This document shows, piece after piece, positions 8,560 to 17,134 of a stretch of 64,000 bases of DNA. A program made the position numbers and the translations under genes. The stretch covers positions 80,097-144,096 of the forward strand of contig NZ_MKTH01000002.1 of NCBI RefSeq assembly GCF_001898175.1. Direction: 5' to 3'. Every line of letters starts with the position of its first letter. The first letter of the stretch is position 1. The notes below the pieces were generated by a model. That model was not told where the DNA came from. It made no database searches and saw only the letters and a program-made list of their open reading frames with translations. Source of the stretch: Cellulomonas sp. 73-92 (lineage in GTDB: Bacteria; Actinomycetota; Actinomycetes; Actinomycetales; Cellulomonadaceae).

Positions 8560-10362
8560 ATGACCGCGTCCGTCACCCCGCTCGCCGTCGAGCTCGGCCG
8601 GGAGACCAACCTCAACGACCTGCTGGCCGCGCGGGTCGCGCAGACACCCGAGGCCGTGCTCGTCGAACGCAAGACCGGTCCGGGCGGCGCCTGGCAGCCC
8701 ATGACGGCGCGCGAGTTCGACGCGCACGTCGTCGCGGTCGCCAAGGGCCTCGTCGCCAGTGGCGTCGACCCCGGGGACCGGGTCGCGATCATGGCCCGCA
8801 CGCGCTATGAGTGGTCGCTGCTCGACTGGGCGCTGTGGGCCGTGGGCGCGGTCGGCGTGCCGGTCTACGAGACCTCGTCCGCGGAGCAGGTCCACTGGAT
8901 CCTCTCGGACTCCGCCGCGTCGCTCGTCGTCGTCGAGAACGCCGGCCACGCCGCGGTCGTCGCGCAGGTCCGCGACCAGCTGCCCGCCGTGCGCGACGTG
9001 CTGGTGATCGACGACGGCGCGATCGACGCGCTCGTCCTGGCCGGCGCGCAGGTGCCCGACGAGGAGGTCGAGCGCCGCCGCCACCTCGCCACGCTCGACG
9101 ACCTCGCGACGATCATCTACACCTCCGGCACCACGGGCCGGCCCAAGGGCGCCGAGCTGACCCACGGCAACTTCGCCGAGCTCGCCGTGAACACGGTCCG
9201 CAAGCTCGAGGTCGTCGTCACCGGCGACGACGTCCGCACGCTGCTGTTCATGCCGCTGGCGCACGTGTTCGCGCGGTTCATCCACGTGCTGACTGTCGCC
9301 GCCGGCGCGGTGCTCGGGCACGCCCCGGACACGAAGACGCTGGTCGCGGACATGCAGTCGTTCCGGCCGACCTTCGTGCTGTCGGTGCCGCGGGTGTTCG
9401 AGAAGATCTACAACTCCGCCGAGCAGTCCGCGGCGACCGGTTTCAAGCGCGGCATCTTCCAGCGCGCCGCCAAGACGGCGATCGTCTACTCCCGGGCCTT
9501 GGACACGCCGCGCGGGCCGAGCCCGTGGCTGCGGCTGCAGCACCTGGTGGCCGACGTGCTCGTGCTGCGGAAGATCCGGGCGGCGCTCGGGGGTCAGGTG
9601 CAGTGGGCGATCTCCGGGGGCGCGCCCCTCGGCGAGCGGCTCGGGCACTTCTTCCGCGGCGTCGGCCTGCGCGTGCTGGAGGGCTACGGCCTCACCGAGA
9701 CCACGGCACCCGTGTGCGTCAACCTGCCCGAGCACACCAAGATCGGCACGGTCGGCCCGGCCCTGCCCGGGTGTGGCCTGCGCATCGCCGACGACGGCGA
9801 GATCGAGGCCTACGGCATCGGCGTGTTCCGCGGCTACCTGGACAACGACGCGGCGAGCGTCGACGCGTTCGACGACGGCTGGTTCCGCACCGGCGACCTC
9901 GGGGCGCTCGACGAGGACGGGTTCCTCACGATCACGGGCCGCAAGAAGGAGATCATCGTCACCGCCGGCGGCAAGAACGTGGCTCCCTCGGTGCTCGAGG
10001 ACCGGCTCCGCGGCCACCCGCTCGTCAGCCAGGTCGTGGTCGTCGGCGACCAGCGGCCGTTCATCGGCGCCCTCATCACGCTCGACCCCGAGGGCGTCCC
10101 CGGCTGGCTCACGGCGCACAGCAAGCCGGCGATGTCGCTCGAGGAGGCGGCGAAGGACCCGGACGTCCTGGCGTCCCTCGACCGGGCGGTGGAGCGGACG
10201 AACCAGGCCGTCTCGCGCGCCGAGTCGATCCGCAAGTACCGGATCCTGCCGACCGACCTGACGATCGCCAACGGCTACCTCACGCCGAAGCTGTCCGTGC
10301 GCCGGCAGGAGGTCCTCAAGGACTTCGCCGCCGAGATCGAGGCGCTCTACTCGTCCCACTGA
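8560..10362 (+). CDS. Long-chain fatty-acid-CoA ligase (AMP-binding)
   Basis: Activates long-chain fatty acids to acyl-CoA through an acyl-adenylate, at the membrane or in the cytoplasm. Adenylate-forming motifs: IIYTSGTTGRPKGAEL (P-loop), FMPLAHVFAR, GYGLTETTAPV, the DGWFRTGDLG hinge region and GRKKEIIVTAGGKNVAPS (A10 region). At about 600 aa it matches FadD15-like actinobacterial enzymes. The ATG at 8560 follows GGAG by about 7 nt. An earlier in-frame ATG at 8548 lacks a site. A TATCCT hexamer near 8520 could be the -10, giving a short leader. Confidence 0.93.
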   Translation: MTASVTPLAVELGRETNLNDLLAARVAQTPEAVLVERKTGPGGAWQPMTAREFDAHVVAVAKGLVASGVDPGDRVAIMARTRYEWSLLDWALWAVGAVGVPVYETSSAEQVHWILSDSAASLVVVENAGHAAVVAQVRDQLPAVRDVLVIDDGAIDALVLAGAQVPDEEVERRRHLATLDDLATIIYTSGTTGRPKGAELTHGNFAELAVNTVRKLEVVVTGDDVRTLLFMPLAHVFARFIHVLTVAAGAVLGHAPDTKTLVADMQSFRPTFVLSVPRVFEKIYNSAEQSAATGFKRGIFQRAAKTAIVYSRALDTPRGPSPWLRLQHLVADVLVLRKIRAALGGQVQWAISGGAPLGERLGHFFRGVGLRVLEGYGLTETTAPVCVNLPEHTKIGTVGPALPGCGLRIADDGEIEAYGIGVFRGYLDNDAASVDAFDDGWFRTGDLGALDEDGFLTITGRKKEIIVTAGGKNVAPSVLEDRLRGHPLVSQVVVVGDQRPFIGALITLDPEGVPGWLTAHSKPAMSLEEAAKDPDVLASLDRAVERTNQAVSRAESIRKYRILPTDLTIANGYLTPKLSVRRQEVLKDFAAEIEALYSSH

Positions 10363-10365
10363 CCG

Positions 10366-10444
10366 CCGAGCGCATGGTTGGTCGCCGAGATCGACGATTC
10401 CAGGCGCCGAAACCGTGGATCTCGACGACGAACGATGCGCTCGG
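10366..10444. terminator. Long imperfect inverted repeat between convergent genes
   Basis: Two 27-bp arms (10366-10392 and 10418-10444) are reverse complements at 24 of 27 positions, separated by 25 bp. They start and end with CCGAGCGCAT and ATGCGCTCGG. The hairpin sits between the convergent acyl-CoA ligase and NYN-protein genes and could terminate both. It is unusually long for a terminator and could be a REP-like palindrome. Confidence 0.7.
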
Positions 10445-10452
10445 TGTGCAGG

Positions 10453-11865
10453 TCAGACGCGCTGCAGGCGCGCCAGGAGGGTGGTCGACGGCAGCACGCG
10501 CGCGCCGTCACGAGCCACGTCGCGCGCCACAGCCTGGTCGCCCGTGACGACGACCACGACCCGTCCGGGCGGCTCGGCCCGCACGAGTCGGCGGATGAGG
10601 TCGTCGGCGATCTCCCCCACCGAGAAGAGCACCCGCACGCCGCGTGGCTGCGGCACGGCGCCCTGTCCCGGCTGCCCGTCGAAGCAGCACGTCACCTCCG
10701 CACCGGTGCGGGCCGCCATCCCCGCGAGCGCGTCGACCAGGCGGCGGCGCTGGTCGTCGAGCGTCAGCCGCGGCCAGGCGGTCTTCGTCACGTTGTAGCC
10801 GTCGACGACGAGGTGGGCGTACGGCTGGCGCAGCAGCTCGTCGAGCAGCGTCGGGTCGTCGGCGCTCCGGCCGCGCGACCCTTCGTGGACCGGGCCGGGC
10901 TGGTTGGCCGCGACCGCCACCAGGTCGGCCGGGTGGTCGAGCACCGGGGGCAGCGCGAGCTCGGTGCGCAGCCCCGAGGCGGCGTCGACGATCGTGTCGA
11001 GCAGCAGCCGCGCACGGGTCGCCGCCAGCTGCTGGGCGACCTTGGCCTCCGCCCGCTGCGCGCCACGCTCCCGCTCGGCCGCGGCGCGGTCCGCCGACGC
11101 CACGTCGCGCTCCTCGCGCGCGGCGGCCAGGGCGGCGGTGGCCTCGTCGTGCACGGCGGCCGCGTCCAGCCCCGCGCGGCGCGCCTCCTCGCGGGCCCGG
11201 TCGGCGTCCGACCGCAGCCGTCGCAGCTCGCGCTGCAGCCCGGCCAGCTCCTCCCGGGCGACCCGCTCGCGCTCGCGCGCGACGCCCAGCTCGGCACGCA
11301 GCCGGTCCGCCTCGGCCTGCAGCCGCTCGTGCCGCCGGTCGGGTTCCGTGGGCGGCGCGACGGGCCCCGGCGCGACGAGGCCCGCGGCCAGCTCGGGCCA
11401 CACGCCCAGGTGCAGCAGCCACGCCCCCGTCGCGGCGGTGAGCGGGTCGTCCTCCGCCAGGCCGCGGCGGCGCGCGCCCGCCTCGACCGCCGCATCGCCG
11501 TCGCCTCCACCGGGAGCGGCGGTCTCGCCCAGCTCGTCGGGCACCTCGTCGGGCGCCGCGGTCCCGCGCACCTCGTCCGACGCCTCCCCGGAGGCCGCCG
11601 CCAGCCGCTCGGCGAGCTCCGGGTGCGCCTGCGACCAGGCGCGGGCCACGTGCGCCCGGAAGCCGTCCTCGCCGAGCTGGGTCCACAGCGGCCCGGCGCC
11701 GGCCACCGCGCGCCGGCGGGGCGCGAACCGCTGCACCGCCCGCAGGCCGGCCGGGACGTCGCGGGGCTCCATCGCCGCGAGCACGTCGGCGGCGAACCGC
11801 ACGAGCGCCGCCCGCAGCGCCTCGGGGACGTCGGTCGGCGCGGGCCTCTCGTCGGCGGCGGTCAT
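10453..11865 (-). CDS. NYN-domain (PIN-like, YacP-type) putative RNA-binding protein
   Basis: 470 aa in three parts. An N-terminal helical region (1-160) comes first. A central Arg/Glu/Ala-rich segment predicted as coiled coil (about 190-300) follows. The C-terminal NYN domain begins at HLVVDGYNVTKTAWP and includes the acidic residues expected for a PIN-like nuclease centre (VDGYN, CCFDG, EIADDLI, VVVTGDQAVARD). Relatives include YacP/Rae1-type ribonucleases. Actual RNase activity here is an inference from the domain. The gene is leaderless: TACCCT lies six bases before the ATG. It is divergent from the exonuclease gene with only 63 bp between. Confidence 0.82.
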   Translation of the reverse strand: MTAADERPAPTDVPEALRAALVRFAADVLAAMEPRDVPAGLRAVQRFAPRRRAVAGAGPLWTQLGEDGFRAHVARAWSQAHPELAERLAAASGEASDEVRGTAAPDEVPDELGETAAPGGGDGDAAVEAGARRRGLAEDDPLTAATGAWLLHLGVWPELAAGLVAPGPVAPPTEPDRRHERLQAEADRLRAELGVARERERVAREELAGLQRELRRLRSDADRAREEARRAGLDAAAVHDEATAALAAAREERDVASADRAAAERERGAQRAEAKVAQQLAATRARLLLDTIVDAASGLRTELALPPVLDHPADLVAVAANQPGPVHEGSRGRSADDPTLLDELLRQPYAHLVVDGYNVTKTAWPRLTLDDQRRRLVDALAGMAARTGAEVTCCFDGQPGQGAVPQPRGVRVLFSVGEIADDLIRRLVRAEPPGRVVVVVTGDQAVARDVARDGARVLPSTTLLARLQRV

Positions 11866-11871
11866 CGGCCC

Positions 11872-11921
11872 AGGGTAGGTCGGCGTGCCCGCGCGGGAGT
11901 GTCAGTCGCACTCGTTAGCGT
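11872..11921. promoter_or_regulatory. Back-to-back leaderless promoters
   Basis: On the minus strand TACCCT (11877-11872) precedes the ATG at 11865 by 6 nt. On the plus strand TAGCGT (11916-11921) precedes the ATG at 11929 by 7 nt. Confidence 0.5.
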
Positions 11922-11928
11922 GCTGGCC

Positions 11929-13758
11929 ATGCCGTCCGACCGTCGCCTGCGCCCCGTGTGGGCCGGCGAGGCGGCGGCCCCCGGCGGGGCGGCGGTGCAG
12001 CTGAGCCTGGACGAGGTCGGCCTGCCGCTGAGCGACGTCACCTTCGTCGTCGTCGACCTCGAGACCACCGGCGGGCGCCCCTCCGACTCCGCGATCACCG
12101 AGATCGGCGCCGTCAAGGTGCGCGGCGGCGAGGTGCTCGGCGAGTTCCACACGCTGGTGGACCCGGGCGGCCCGGTGCCGCCGTTCATCCAGGTGCTCAC
12201 GGGGATCACCACGACGATGCTCATGGGCGCGCCGCCGATCGAGGAGGTGCTGCCGGCCTTCCTGGAGTGGGCGGCCGGCTCCGTGCTCGTCGCGCACAAC
12301 GCGCCGTTCGACGTCGGTTTCCTGCGCGCCGCCGCCGCCTCGATGGGCTACCGGTGGCCCGGCTTCCGCGTCGCGGACACCGTCAAGCTGGCGCGCCGCG
12401 CGGTCACGCGCGACGAGGTGCCCAACTACAAGCTCTCGTCGCTCGCCGCCTTCTTCCGCGCGACCACCACACCGAGCCACCGCGCGCTCGACGACGCCCG
12501 CGCCACGGTGGACGTGCTGCACGGGATCTTCGCGCGCCTCGGGCCGCTGGGCGTCACCCACCTCGAGGACCTCGAGACGGCGTCCGACCCGGTGCCCCCG
12601 GACGTCCGGCGCAAGCGCACCCTGGCCGACGGCCTGCCGGACTCCCCCGGCGTCTACCTGTTCCGCGGACCGCGCGACGAGGTGCTCTACGTCGGCACGT
12701 CCACCACGTCGCTGCGCAACCGCGTGCGCTCGTACTTCACGTCGGCCGAGAAGCGGACCCGCATGGTCGAGATGGTGCGGCTGGCCACGCGGGTGGACCC
12801 GGTGCCGTGCGCCACGCCGCTCGAGGCGCGCGTGCGCGAGCTGCGCCTCATCGCCGAGCACTCCCCCCGCTACAACCGCCGTTCGCGCTTCCCGGAGCGG
12901 ATGCCCTGGGTGCGCCTGACCAGCGAGCCGTACCCCCGGCTGTCGGTGGTGCGCGAGGTGCGCGACGACCCGGGCTCCGCCTGGATCGGTCCGTTCGCGT
13001 CCATGGGGGCCGCGCAGCTCGCCGTCGAGGCGCTGCACGAGGCCTTCCCGATCCGGCAGTGCACCAAGCACCTGCCTCTGCGACCGGCCGCCGGGGCGTC
13101 GGTGTGCGTGCTCGGGGAGATCGGCCGGTGCGGCGCGCCGTGCGTCGGGGGCATCGAGCAGGGCGCGTACGACGCGGTCGTGGGCGCCGTCCGGGCGGCC
13201 ATGACGGCGGACCCCGGCCCGCTCGTCGAACGGCTGGCGACGCGGATCCGCACGCTCGTCGCCACGGAACGGTTCGAGGACGCGGCGGCGGTGCGCGACC
13301 GGATGTCGGCCTTCCTGCGAGGCGCCACGCGCGCCCAGCGCACCGCGCCGATCGCCCGCATCCCCGAGCTCGCGGCGGCGCGCCGGACCGACGACCGCGG
13401 CTGGGAGCTGGTGCTCGTCCGGCACGGGAGGCTCGCCGGCACGGCGCGCGTGGGCCGGCTCGACGACCCGATGCCCGTCATCGCCTCGCTGCGCGCGACG
13501 AGCGAGCACGTGCCGGCGCCGGTCGCTCCCGCCAGCGCCGCCCACCCCGAGGAGACCGACCTGATCCTGGCCTGGCTGGAGCAGCCGGGCGTGCGGGTCG
13601 TCGACGTCGCCGGCGAGTGGAGCTGCCCGGTGCGCTCGGCGCAGCGCGTGAACCCGGTGGCGGCCGTCGCCCTCGACCTGGCGCTGCCGCGGCCGGGCGC
13701 CCGGGTGGAGGCGGAGCTGGCACCCGTGGTGCCCCTGCGCCCCGCCCGCACGGCATGA
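11929..13758 (+). CDS. DEDD 3'-5' exonuclease fused to a GIY-YIG (UvrC/Cho-like) nuclease
   Basis: 609 aa. The N-terminal third (about 40-205) is a DnaQ-type exonuclease: VVDLETTGG (Exo I), HNAPFDVGFL (Exo II) and HRALDDARATVDVL (Exo III). A GIY-YIG endonuclease follows from about residue 238 (SPGVYLFRGPRDEVLYVGTS with the Arg-rich NRVRSYFT), with a UvrC-like middle including a Cys-bearing GRCGAPCVGGI segment. This fusion is known in actinobacteria and is assumed to act in DNA repair. The longer upstream frame reaching 10378 is antisense to the NYN gene and is not used. The leaderless promoter fixes the ATG at 11929. Confidence 0.88.
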   Translation: MPSDRRLRPVWAGEAAAPGGAAVQLSLDEVGLPLSDVTFVVVDLETTGGRPSDSAITEIGAVKVRGGEVLGEFHTLVDPGGPVPPFIQVLTGITTTMLMGAPPIEEVLPAFLEWAAGSVLVAHNAPFDVGFLRAAAASMGYRWPGFRVADTVKLARRAVTRDEVPNYKLSSLAAFFRATTTPSHRALDDARATVDVLHGIFARLGPLGVTHLEDLETASDPVPPDVRRKRTLADGLPDSPGVYLFRGPRDEVLYVGTSTTSLRNRVRSYFTSAEKRTRMVEMVRLATRVDPVPCATPLEARVRELRLIAEHSPRYNRRSRFPERMPWVRLTSEPYPRLSVVREVRDDPGSAWIGPFASMGAAQLAVEALHEAFPIRQCTKHLPLRPAAGASVCVLGEIGRCGAPCVGGIEQGAYDAVVGAVRAAMTADPGPLVERLATRIRTLVATERFEDAAAVRDRMSAFLRGATRAQRTAPIARIPELAAARRTDDRGWELVLVRHGRLAGTARVGRLDDPMPVIASLRATSEHVPAPVAPASAAHPEETDLILAWLEQPGVRVVDVAGEWSCPVRSAQRVNPVAAVALDLALPRPGARVEAELAPVVPLRPARTA

Positions 13759-13765
13759 TGGCGCC

Positions 13766-14047
13766 ATGCTCACCGCCATCGTGCTCATCGACAGCGACGC
13801 CGCCCGCATCCCGGAGGTGGCGCAGAAGATCTCGGACGTCCCCGGTGTCAGCGAGGTCTACTCGGTCACCGGCGACGTCGACCTCATCGCGTTGGTGCGC
13901 GTGCGGGCGCACGAGGAGCTCGCCGACGTCATCGCCGACCACCTGAGCAAGATCGAGGGCGTGCTGCGCACGCAGACGTACATCGCCTTCAAGACCTACT
14001 CGAAGCACGACCTCGAGGCCGCGTTCTCCATCGGCCTCGAGGACTGA
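13766..14047 (+). CDS. Stand-alone Lrp/AsnC ligand-binding (RAM) domain protein
   Basis: 93 aa, consisting only of the alpha-beta RAM domain of Lrp/AsnC regulators (AIVLIDSDAARIPEVAQKISDVPGVSEVYSVTGDVDLIALVRV), without a DNA-binding helix-turn-helix. Such proteins bind small effectors such as amino acids and may multimerise with full regulators. It follows the exonuclease gene by 7 bp and ends 6 bp from the convergent trpD. In actinobacteria this small gene is often found near trpD (recalled, not checked). Confidence 0.85.
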   Translation: MLTAIVLIDSDAARIPEVAQKISDVPGVSEVYSVTGDVDLIALVRVRAHEELADVIADHLSKIEGVLRTQTYIAFKTYSKHDLEAAFSIGLED

Positions 14048-14053
14048 CCCGCC

Positions 14054-15088
14054 TCAGGCGGTCGTCGCGGCGCGCCAGCGCTCGAGGACGGCCGCCGCGG
14101 CGCCGGAGTCGATGGCCGTCTCGGCCAGCGCGACACCGGCGATCAGCCGCTCCGCCAGCGTGCCCGTGCCGGTCCGCGTCCCGTCGGCCACCAGCCCGGC
14201 TGCGGCGTTGAGCAGCACCGTGCGGCGCACCGGCCCGGCCTCGCCGGCCAGCACGCGCCGCGCGACCGAGGCGTTGTGCACGGCGTCGGCGCCGCGGATG
14301 TCCGCGAGCTCGATCGGCGCGAAGCCGAGGTCGGACCAGTCGACGAGGGACTCGGTGACCGCCCCGTCGCGGACCTCCCAGATCCGCGAGGGCCCGGTGG
14401 GTGCGAGCTCGTCGAGCCCGTCGCGCTCACCGCGGAAGACCAGCGCCGACACGGGCCGGGTCGCCAGCACGCCGGCGACGAGCGCGGCGATCCGGGCATC
14501 GGCGACGCCGATGGCGGCGGCCTGGGGCTGCGCCGGGTTGGTGAGCGGGCCGAGGAAGTTGAACACCGTCGGCACGCCGATCTCGCCGCGGACCGGGCCG
14601 ACGAACCGCATCGACGGGTGGAACACCCGCGCGAAGCAGAACGTGATGCCGACCTCCGTCGCCAGGGCGGCGACGCGCTCGGGCGGCAGGTCGAGGTTGA
14701 TGCCGAGGGCCTCCAGCACGTCGGCCGAGCCGGACGACGACGAGGCGGCGCGGTTGCCGTGCTTGACCACGGTCAGCCCGGCCCCGGCGATGACGAGGGA
14801 GGCCATCGTCGAGATGTTGACGGTGTGCGCCCGGTCGCCGCCGGTGCCGACGATGTCGACCGAGCGCACCGGGACGGTGAACCGCGCGGCGTGGGCCAGC
14901 ATCTCGTCGGCCAGTCCGGTCAGCTCCTCGACCGTCTCGCCCTTGGCCCGCAGGGCGACGAGAAAAGCAGCCTGGCAGGACGGCGGCGCCTCACCGCGCA
15001 TGATCTCGCCCATCGCCCACACCGCCTGCTCGCGCGTCAGGTCCTGGCGCGCGATGAGCGGGGTGAGGACCTGCGGCCAGGTGGTCAT
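14054..15088 (-). CDS. trpD: Anthranilate phosphoribosyltransferase
   Basis: Second step of tryptophan synthesis: anthranilate plus PRPP gives phosphoribosyl-anthranilate. Signature GTGGDRAHTVNIST (PRPP binding), KHGNRAASSSSGSADVLEALG, FxFARVFHPSMRFVGPVRxEIGVPTVFNFLGPLTNP and RGERDGLDEL are all present. 344 aa is the normal length. The ATG at 15088 overlaps the stop of the upstream receiver-domain gene as ATGA. The gene stands apart from other trp genes. Confidence 0.95.
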   Translation of the reverse strand: MTTWPQVLTPLIARQDLTREQAVWAMGEIMRGEAPPSCQAAFLVALRAKGETVEELTGLADEMLAHAARFTVPVRSVDIVGTGGDRAHTVNISTMASLVIAGAGLTVVKHGNRAASSSSGSADVLEALGINLDLPPERVAALATEVGITFCFARVFHPSMRFVGPVRGEIGVPTVFNFLGPLTNPAQPQAAAIGVADARIAALVAGVLATRPVSALVFRGERDGLDELAPTGPSRIWEVRDGAVTESLVDWSDLGFAPIELADIRGADAVHNASVARRVLAGEAGPVRRTVLLNAAAGLVADGTRTGTGTLAERLIAGVALAETAIDSGAAAAVLERWRAATTA

Positions 15089-15501
15089 CGCGACGTGGCG
15101 CTCCCGGCGAGCAGGCCGACGACGGCCTCGCGCACCGCGATCGGGTCCAGGGGCCGGCTCACGGCGGCGTCCGCGTCCGACCACGACGCCAGCCAGGCGT
15201 CCTGCGGCCGGCCCAGGAGCACGAGGATCGGCGGGCAGTCGTACGTCTCCTCCTTGAGCTGGCGCGAGAGGCCCATGCCGCCGACCTTGTCGGCCTCGCC
15301 GTCGAGGATCAGCAGGTCCGGGCCCCCGGCCTGGACGCGCTGGATGACCTCGTCGGCGGTCGCCGCCTCGAGCCAGGTGATGTCCGGTGCACCCCGCTCG
15401 AGCCGGCGCCCGATGGCGAGGCGCACCTGCGCGCGCGCGTCCACGTCGTCGCTGTACAGCAGGATCGTCGGCCCGGTCGGCTCGATCAGCTCGCTCTCCA
15501 C
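15085..15501 (-). CDS. Response-regulator receiver-like protein
   Basis: 138 aa, one CheY-like domain: ILLYSDD supplies the acidic pair, LLILDGEAD the likely phospho-acceptor Asp, and VSRPLDP stands where the conserved Lys-Pro normally is (Lys replaced by Arg). No output domain is attached. GTG at 15501 is chosen because AGGGG lies about 5 nt upstream. The longer frame to 15621 has no support. Coupling to trpD by an ATGA overlap suggests co-expression, but a link to tryptophan synthesis is not established. It may be a degenerate receiver that acts without phosphorylation. Confidence 0.75.
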   Translation of the reverse strand: MESELIEPTGPTILLYSDDVDARAQVRLAIGRRLERGAPDITWLEAATADEVIQRVQAGGPDLLILDGEADKVGGMGLSRQLKEETYDCPPILVLLGRPQDAWLASWSDADAAVSRPLDPIAVREAVVGLLAGSATSR

Positions 15502-15637
15502 TGCGCCCCTCTTCGGTCGTTCGTCGACTGCACGCCTGTGACTGCACGCATCTTGGCACGTCCGCCCGTGCCGGCGGTGGCCGCGCCGAGCCCGCGGGCG
15601 ACGGGCGACGACCTGACACATCGCGATCGAATGTCAT

Positions 15638-15651
15638 GGGTCTTAGGGCCC
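15638..15651 (+). promoter_or_regulatory. DosR/DevR-like box upstream of ctaE-qcrCAB (weak)
   Basis: GGGTCTTAGGGCCC matches the palindromic DosR core GGGACT-WW-AGTCCC at 11 of 14 positions. It is centred about 39 bp before the inferred start of transcription (15684). Confidence 0.35.
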
Positions 15652-15670
15652 ATCAACACCCCTGATCGGC

Positions 15671-15686
15671 CATAATGGCGAACGTG
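15671..15686 (+). promoter_or_regulatory. Putative leaderless promoter of ctaE
   Basis: CATAAT (15671-15676) lies 7 nt before GTG at 15684. The ATG at 15675 overlaps the hexamer itself. Confidence 0.4.
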
Positions 15687-16322
15687 TCGACCGCCACGGC
15701 CTCCTCCAGGACAGCGCCCCACGTGACCGTCAGCCGGCCCAACCCGGTGTCGGTCGGCACGATCGTGTGGCTCGCGTCCGAGCTGATGTTCTTCGCGGGG
15801 CTGTTCGCGATGTACTTCTCGACGCGCGCGGCCGTCCCCGAGGTGTGGGCCCGCGACACCGTCCACCTCAACGTGCTGTTCGGCTCGATCAACACGACGG
15901 TCCTCGTGCTCTCGTCGGTCACGTGCCAGATGGGCGTGTGGGCGGCCGAGCGGTTCCAGCCCGCGCGCACCGGTGCGCTGTGGCAGGTGGGCCGCTGGGG
16001 CCTGCACGAGTGGATCACGCTGACGTACCTCATGGGCGCGTTCTTCATCGGCGGCCAGATCTTCGAGTACGCCGGCCTCGTCCACGAGGGCATCACGATC
16101 TCGTCGACCCCGTTCGGGTCCGTGTTCTACCTCGCCACCGGGTTCCACGGCCTGCACGTGCTCGGCGGGCTCATCGCCTTCCTCTTCCTCCTCGGCCGTT
16201 CGTTCGCCGCCAAGCGGTTCGGCGCCCACGAGGCCACCACCGCGGTCGTGACGTCGTACTACTGGCACTTCGTCGACGTCGTCTGGATCGCGCTGTTCTC
16301 GATGATCTACCTGGTGAAATGA
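15684..16322 (+). CDS. ctaE: Cytochrome c oxidase subunit III (aa3 type)
   Basis: Core membrane subunit of the aa3 oxidase, part of the actinobacterial bcc-aa3 supercomplex. Five hydrophobic helices are visible in 212 residues, with the family blocks [52 protein letters not shown] and [14 protein letters not shown]. The published-style ATG at 15675 is possible, but it lies inside the -10-like CATAAT. The GTG at 15684 fits the leaderless pattern common here, so I use it. The stop overlaps a possible qcrC start (ATGA at 16319). Confidence 0.93.
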   Translation: MSTATASSRTAPHVTVSRPNPVSVGTIVWLASELMFFAGLFAMYFSTRAAVPEVWARDTVHLNVLFGSINTTVLVLSSVTCQMGVWAAERFQPARTGALWQVGRWGLHEWITLTYLMGAFFIGGQIFEYAGLVHEGITISSTPFGSVFYLATGFHGLHVLGGLIAFLFLLGRSFAAKRFGAHEATTAVVTSYYWHFVDVVWIALFSMIYLVK

Positions 16323-16348
16323 CGACCGAGCGAGACGAGGTCCGACAC

Positions 16349-17134
16349 GTGAAGTCACTCGCGGCCCGGCGGCACGACCGGAGGGCGCCGATCGTCCTGC
16401 TGGCGTTGGCGCTGGTCCTCACGGGCGCCCTGTACGCCGTGCTGGCGGCGCCGAGCCGGGCGGACGCCGCCCCGGTGACGACGCAGGCCGACGCGCAGGC
16501 CGGCGAGAAGCTGTTCCAGGCGAACTGCGCCACGTGCCACGGCATGGGCGCCGTCGGCACGTCCGTCGCGCCGTCGCTCGTCGGCGTCGGCGCCGCCGCG
16601 GTCGACTTCCAGGTCGGCACCGGCCGGATGCCGCTGACCATGAGCGGCCCGCAGGCGCAGGTCAAGCCCGTGCAGTTCACGCCGGACCAGATCTCCCAGC
16701 TCGCCGCCTACGTCGCGGGCCTCGGCCCGGGCCCGGAGATCCCGACCGCCGACATGGTCGACCCGAGCAAGGGCGACCCGGCCACCGGCATGGCGATCTT
16801 CCGCACCAACTGCGCCATGTGCCACAACGCGGTCGGCGCCGGCGGCTCGCTGACGCAGGGCAAGTTCGCCCCCAACCTGTGGCAGACGACGCCGACGCAC
16901 CTCTACGAGGCGATGCTCACTGGGCCGCAGTCGATGCCGGTGTTCAACGACGCGAACATCACCCCCCAGGAGAAGCGTGACGTGATCGCGTTCATCAGCC
17001 AGCAGGGCGGCACGCAGCCCGGTGGCCTGGACCTCGGCTCCCTCGGCCCCGTCAGCGAGGGCCTGTGGGCGTGGGTCGTCGGGCTGGGCCTGCTCATCGG
17101 CGCGGCCGTCTGGATCGGGGCGAAGTCCTCGTGA
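16349..17134 (+). CDS. qcrC: Diheme cytochrome c subunit of the bcc complex
   Basis: Membrane-anchored diheme cytochrome c that passes electrons directly from the bc1 part to the aa3 oxidase, replacing soluble cytochrome c. Two heme sites are present (CATCH and CAMCH). An N-terminal TM helix (APIVLLALALVLTGALYAVL) and a C-terminal one (LWAWVVGLGLLIGAAVWIG) anchor it. GTG at 16349 is preferred (GAGG about 8 nt upstream, giving MKSLAARR as in relatives). An ATG at 16319 overlapping the ctaE stop would add ten residues. It overlaps qcrA by GTGA. Confidence 0.93.
   Translation: MKSLAARRHDRRAPIVLLALALVLTGALYAVLAAPSRADAAPVTTQADAQAGEKLFQANCATCHGMGAVGTSVAPSLVGVGAAAVDFQVGTGRMPLTMSGPQAQVKPVQFTPDQISQLAAYVAGLGPGPEIPTADMVDPSKGDPATGMAIFRTNCAMCHNAVGAGGSLTQGKFAPNLWQTTPTHLYEAMLTGPQSMPVFNDANITPQEKRDVIAFISQQGGTQPGGLDLGSLGPVSEGLWAWVVGLGLLIGAAVWIGAKSS

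Noticed and set aside
10378..11928. Long plus-strand open frame leading into the exonuclease gene (would give 1126 aa)
   Set aside because: It is antisense to the NYN-domain gene, is Arg/Pro/Gly-rich without motifs, and the leaderless promoter and family start point to 11929.
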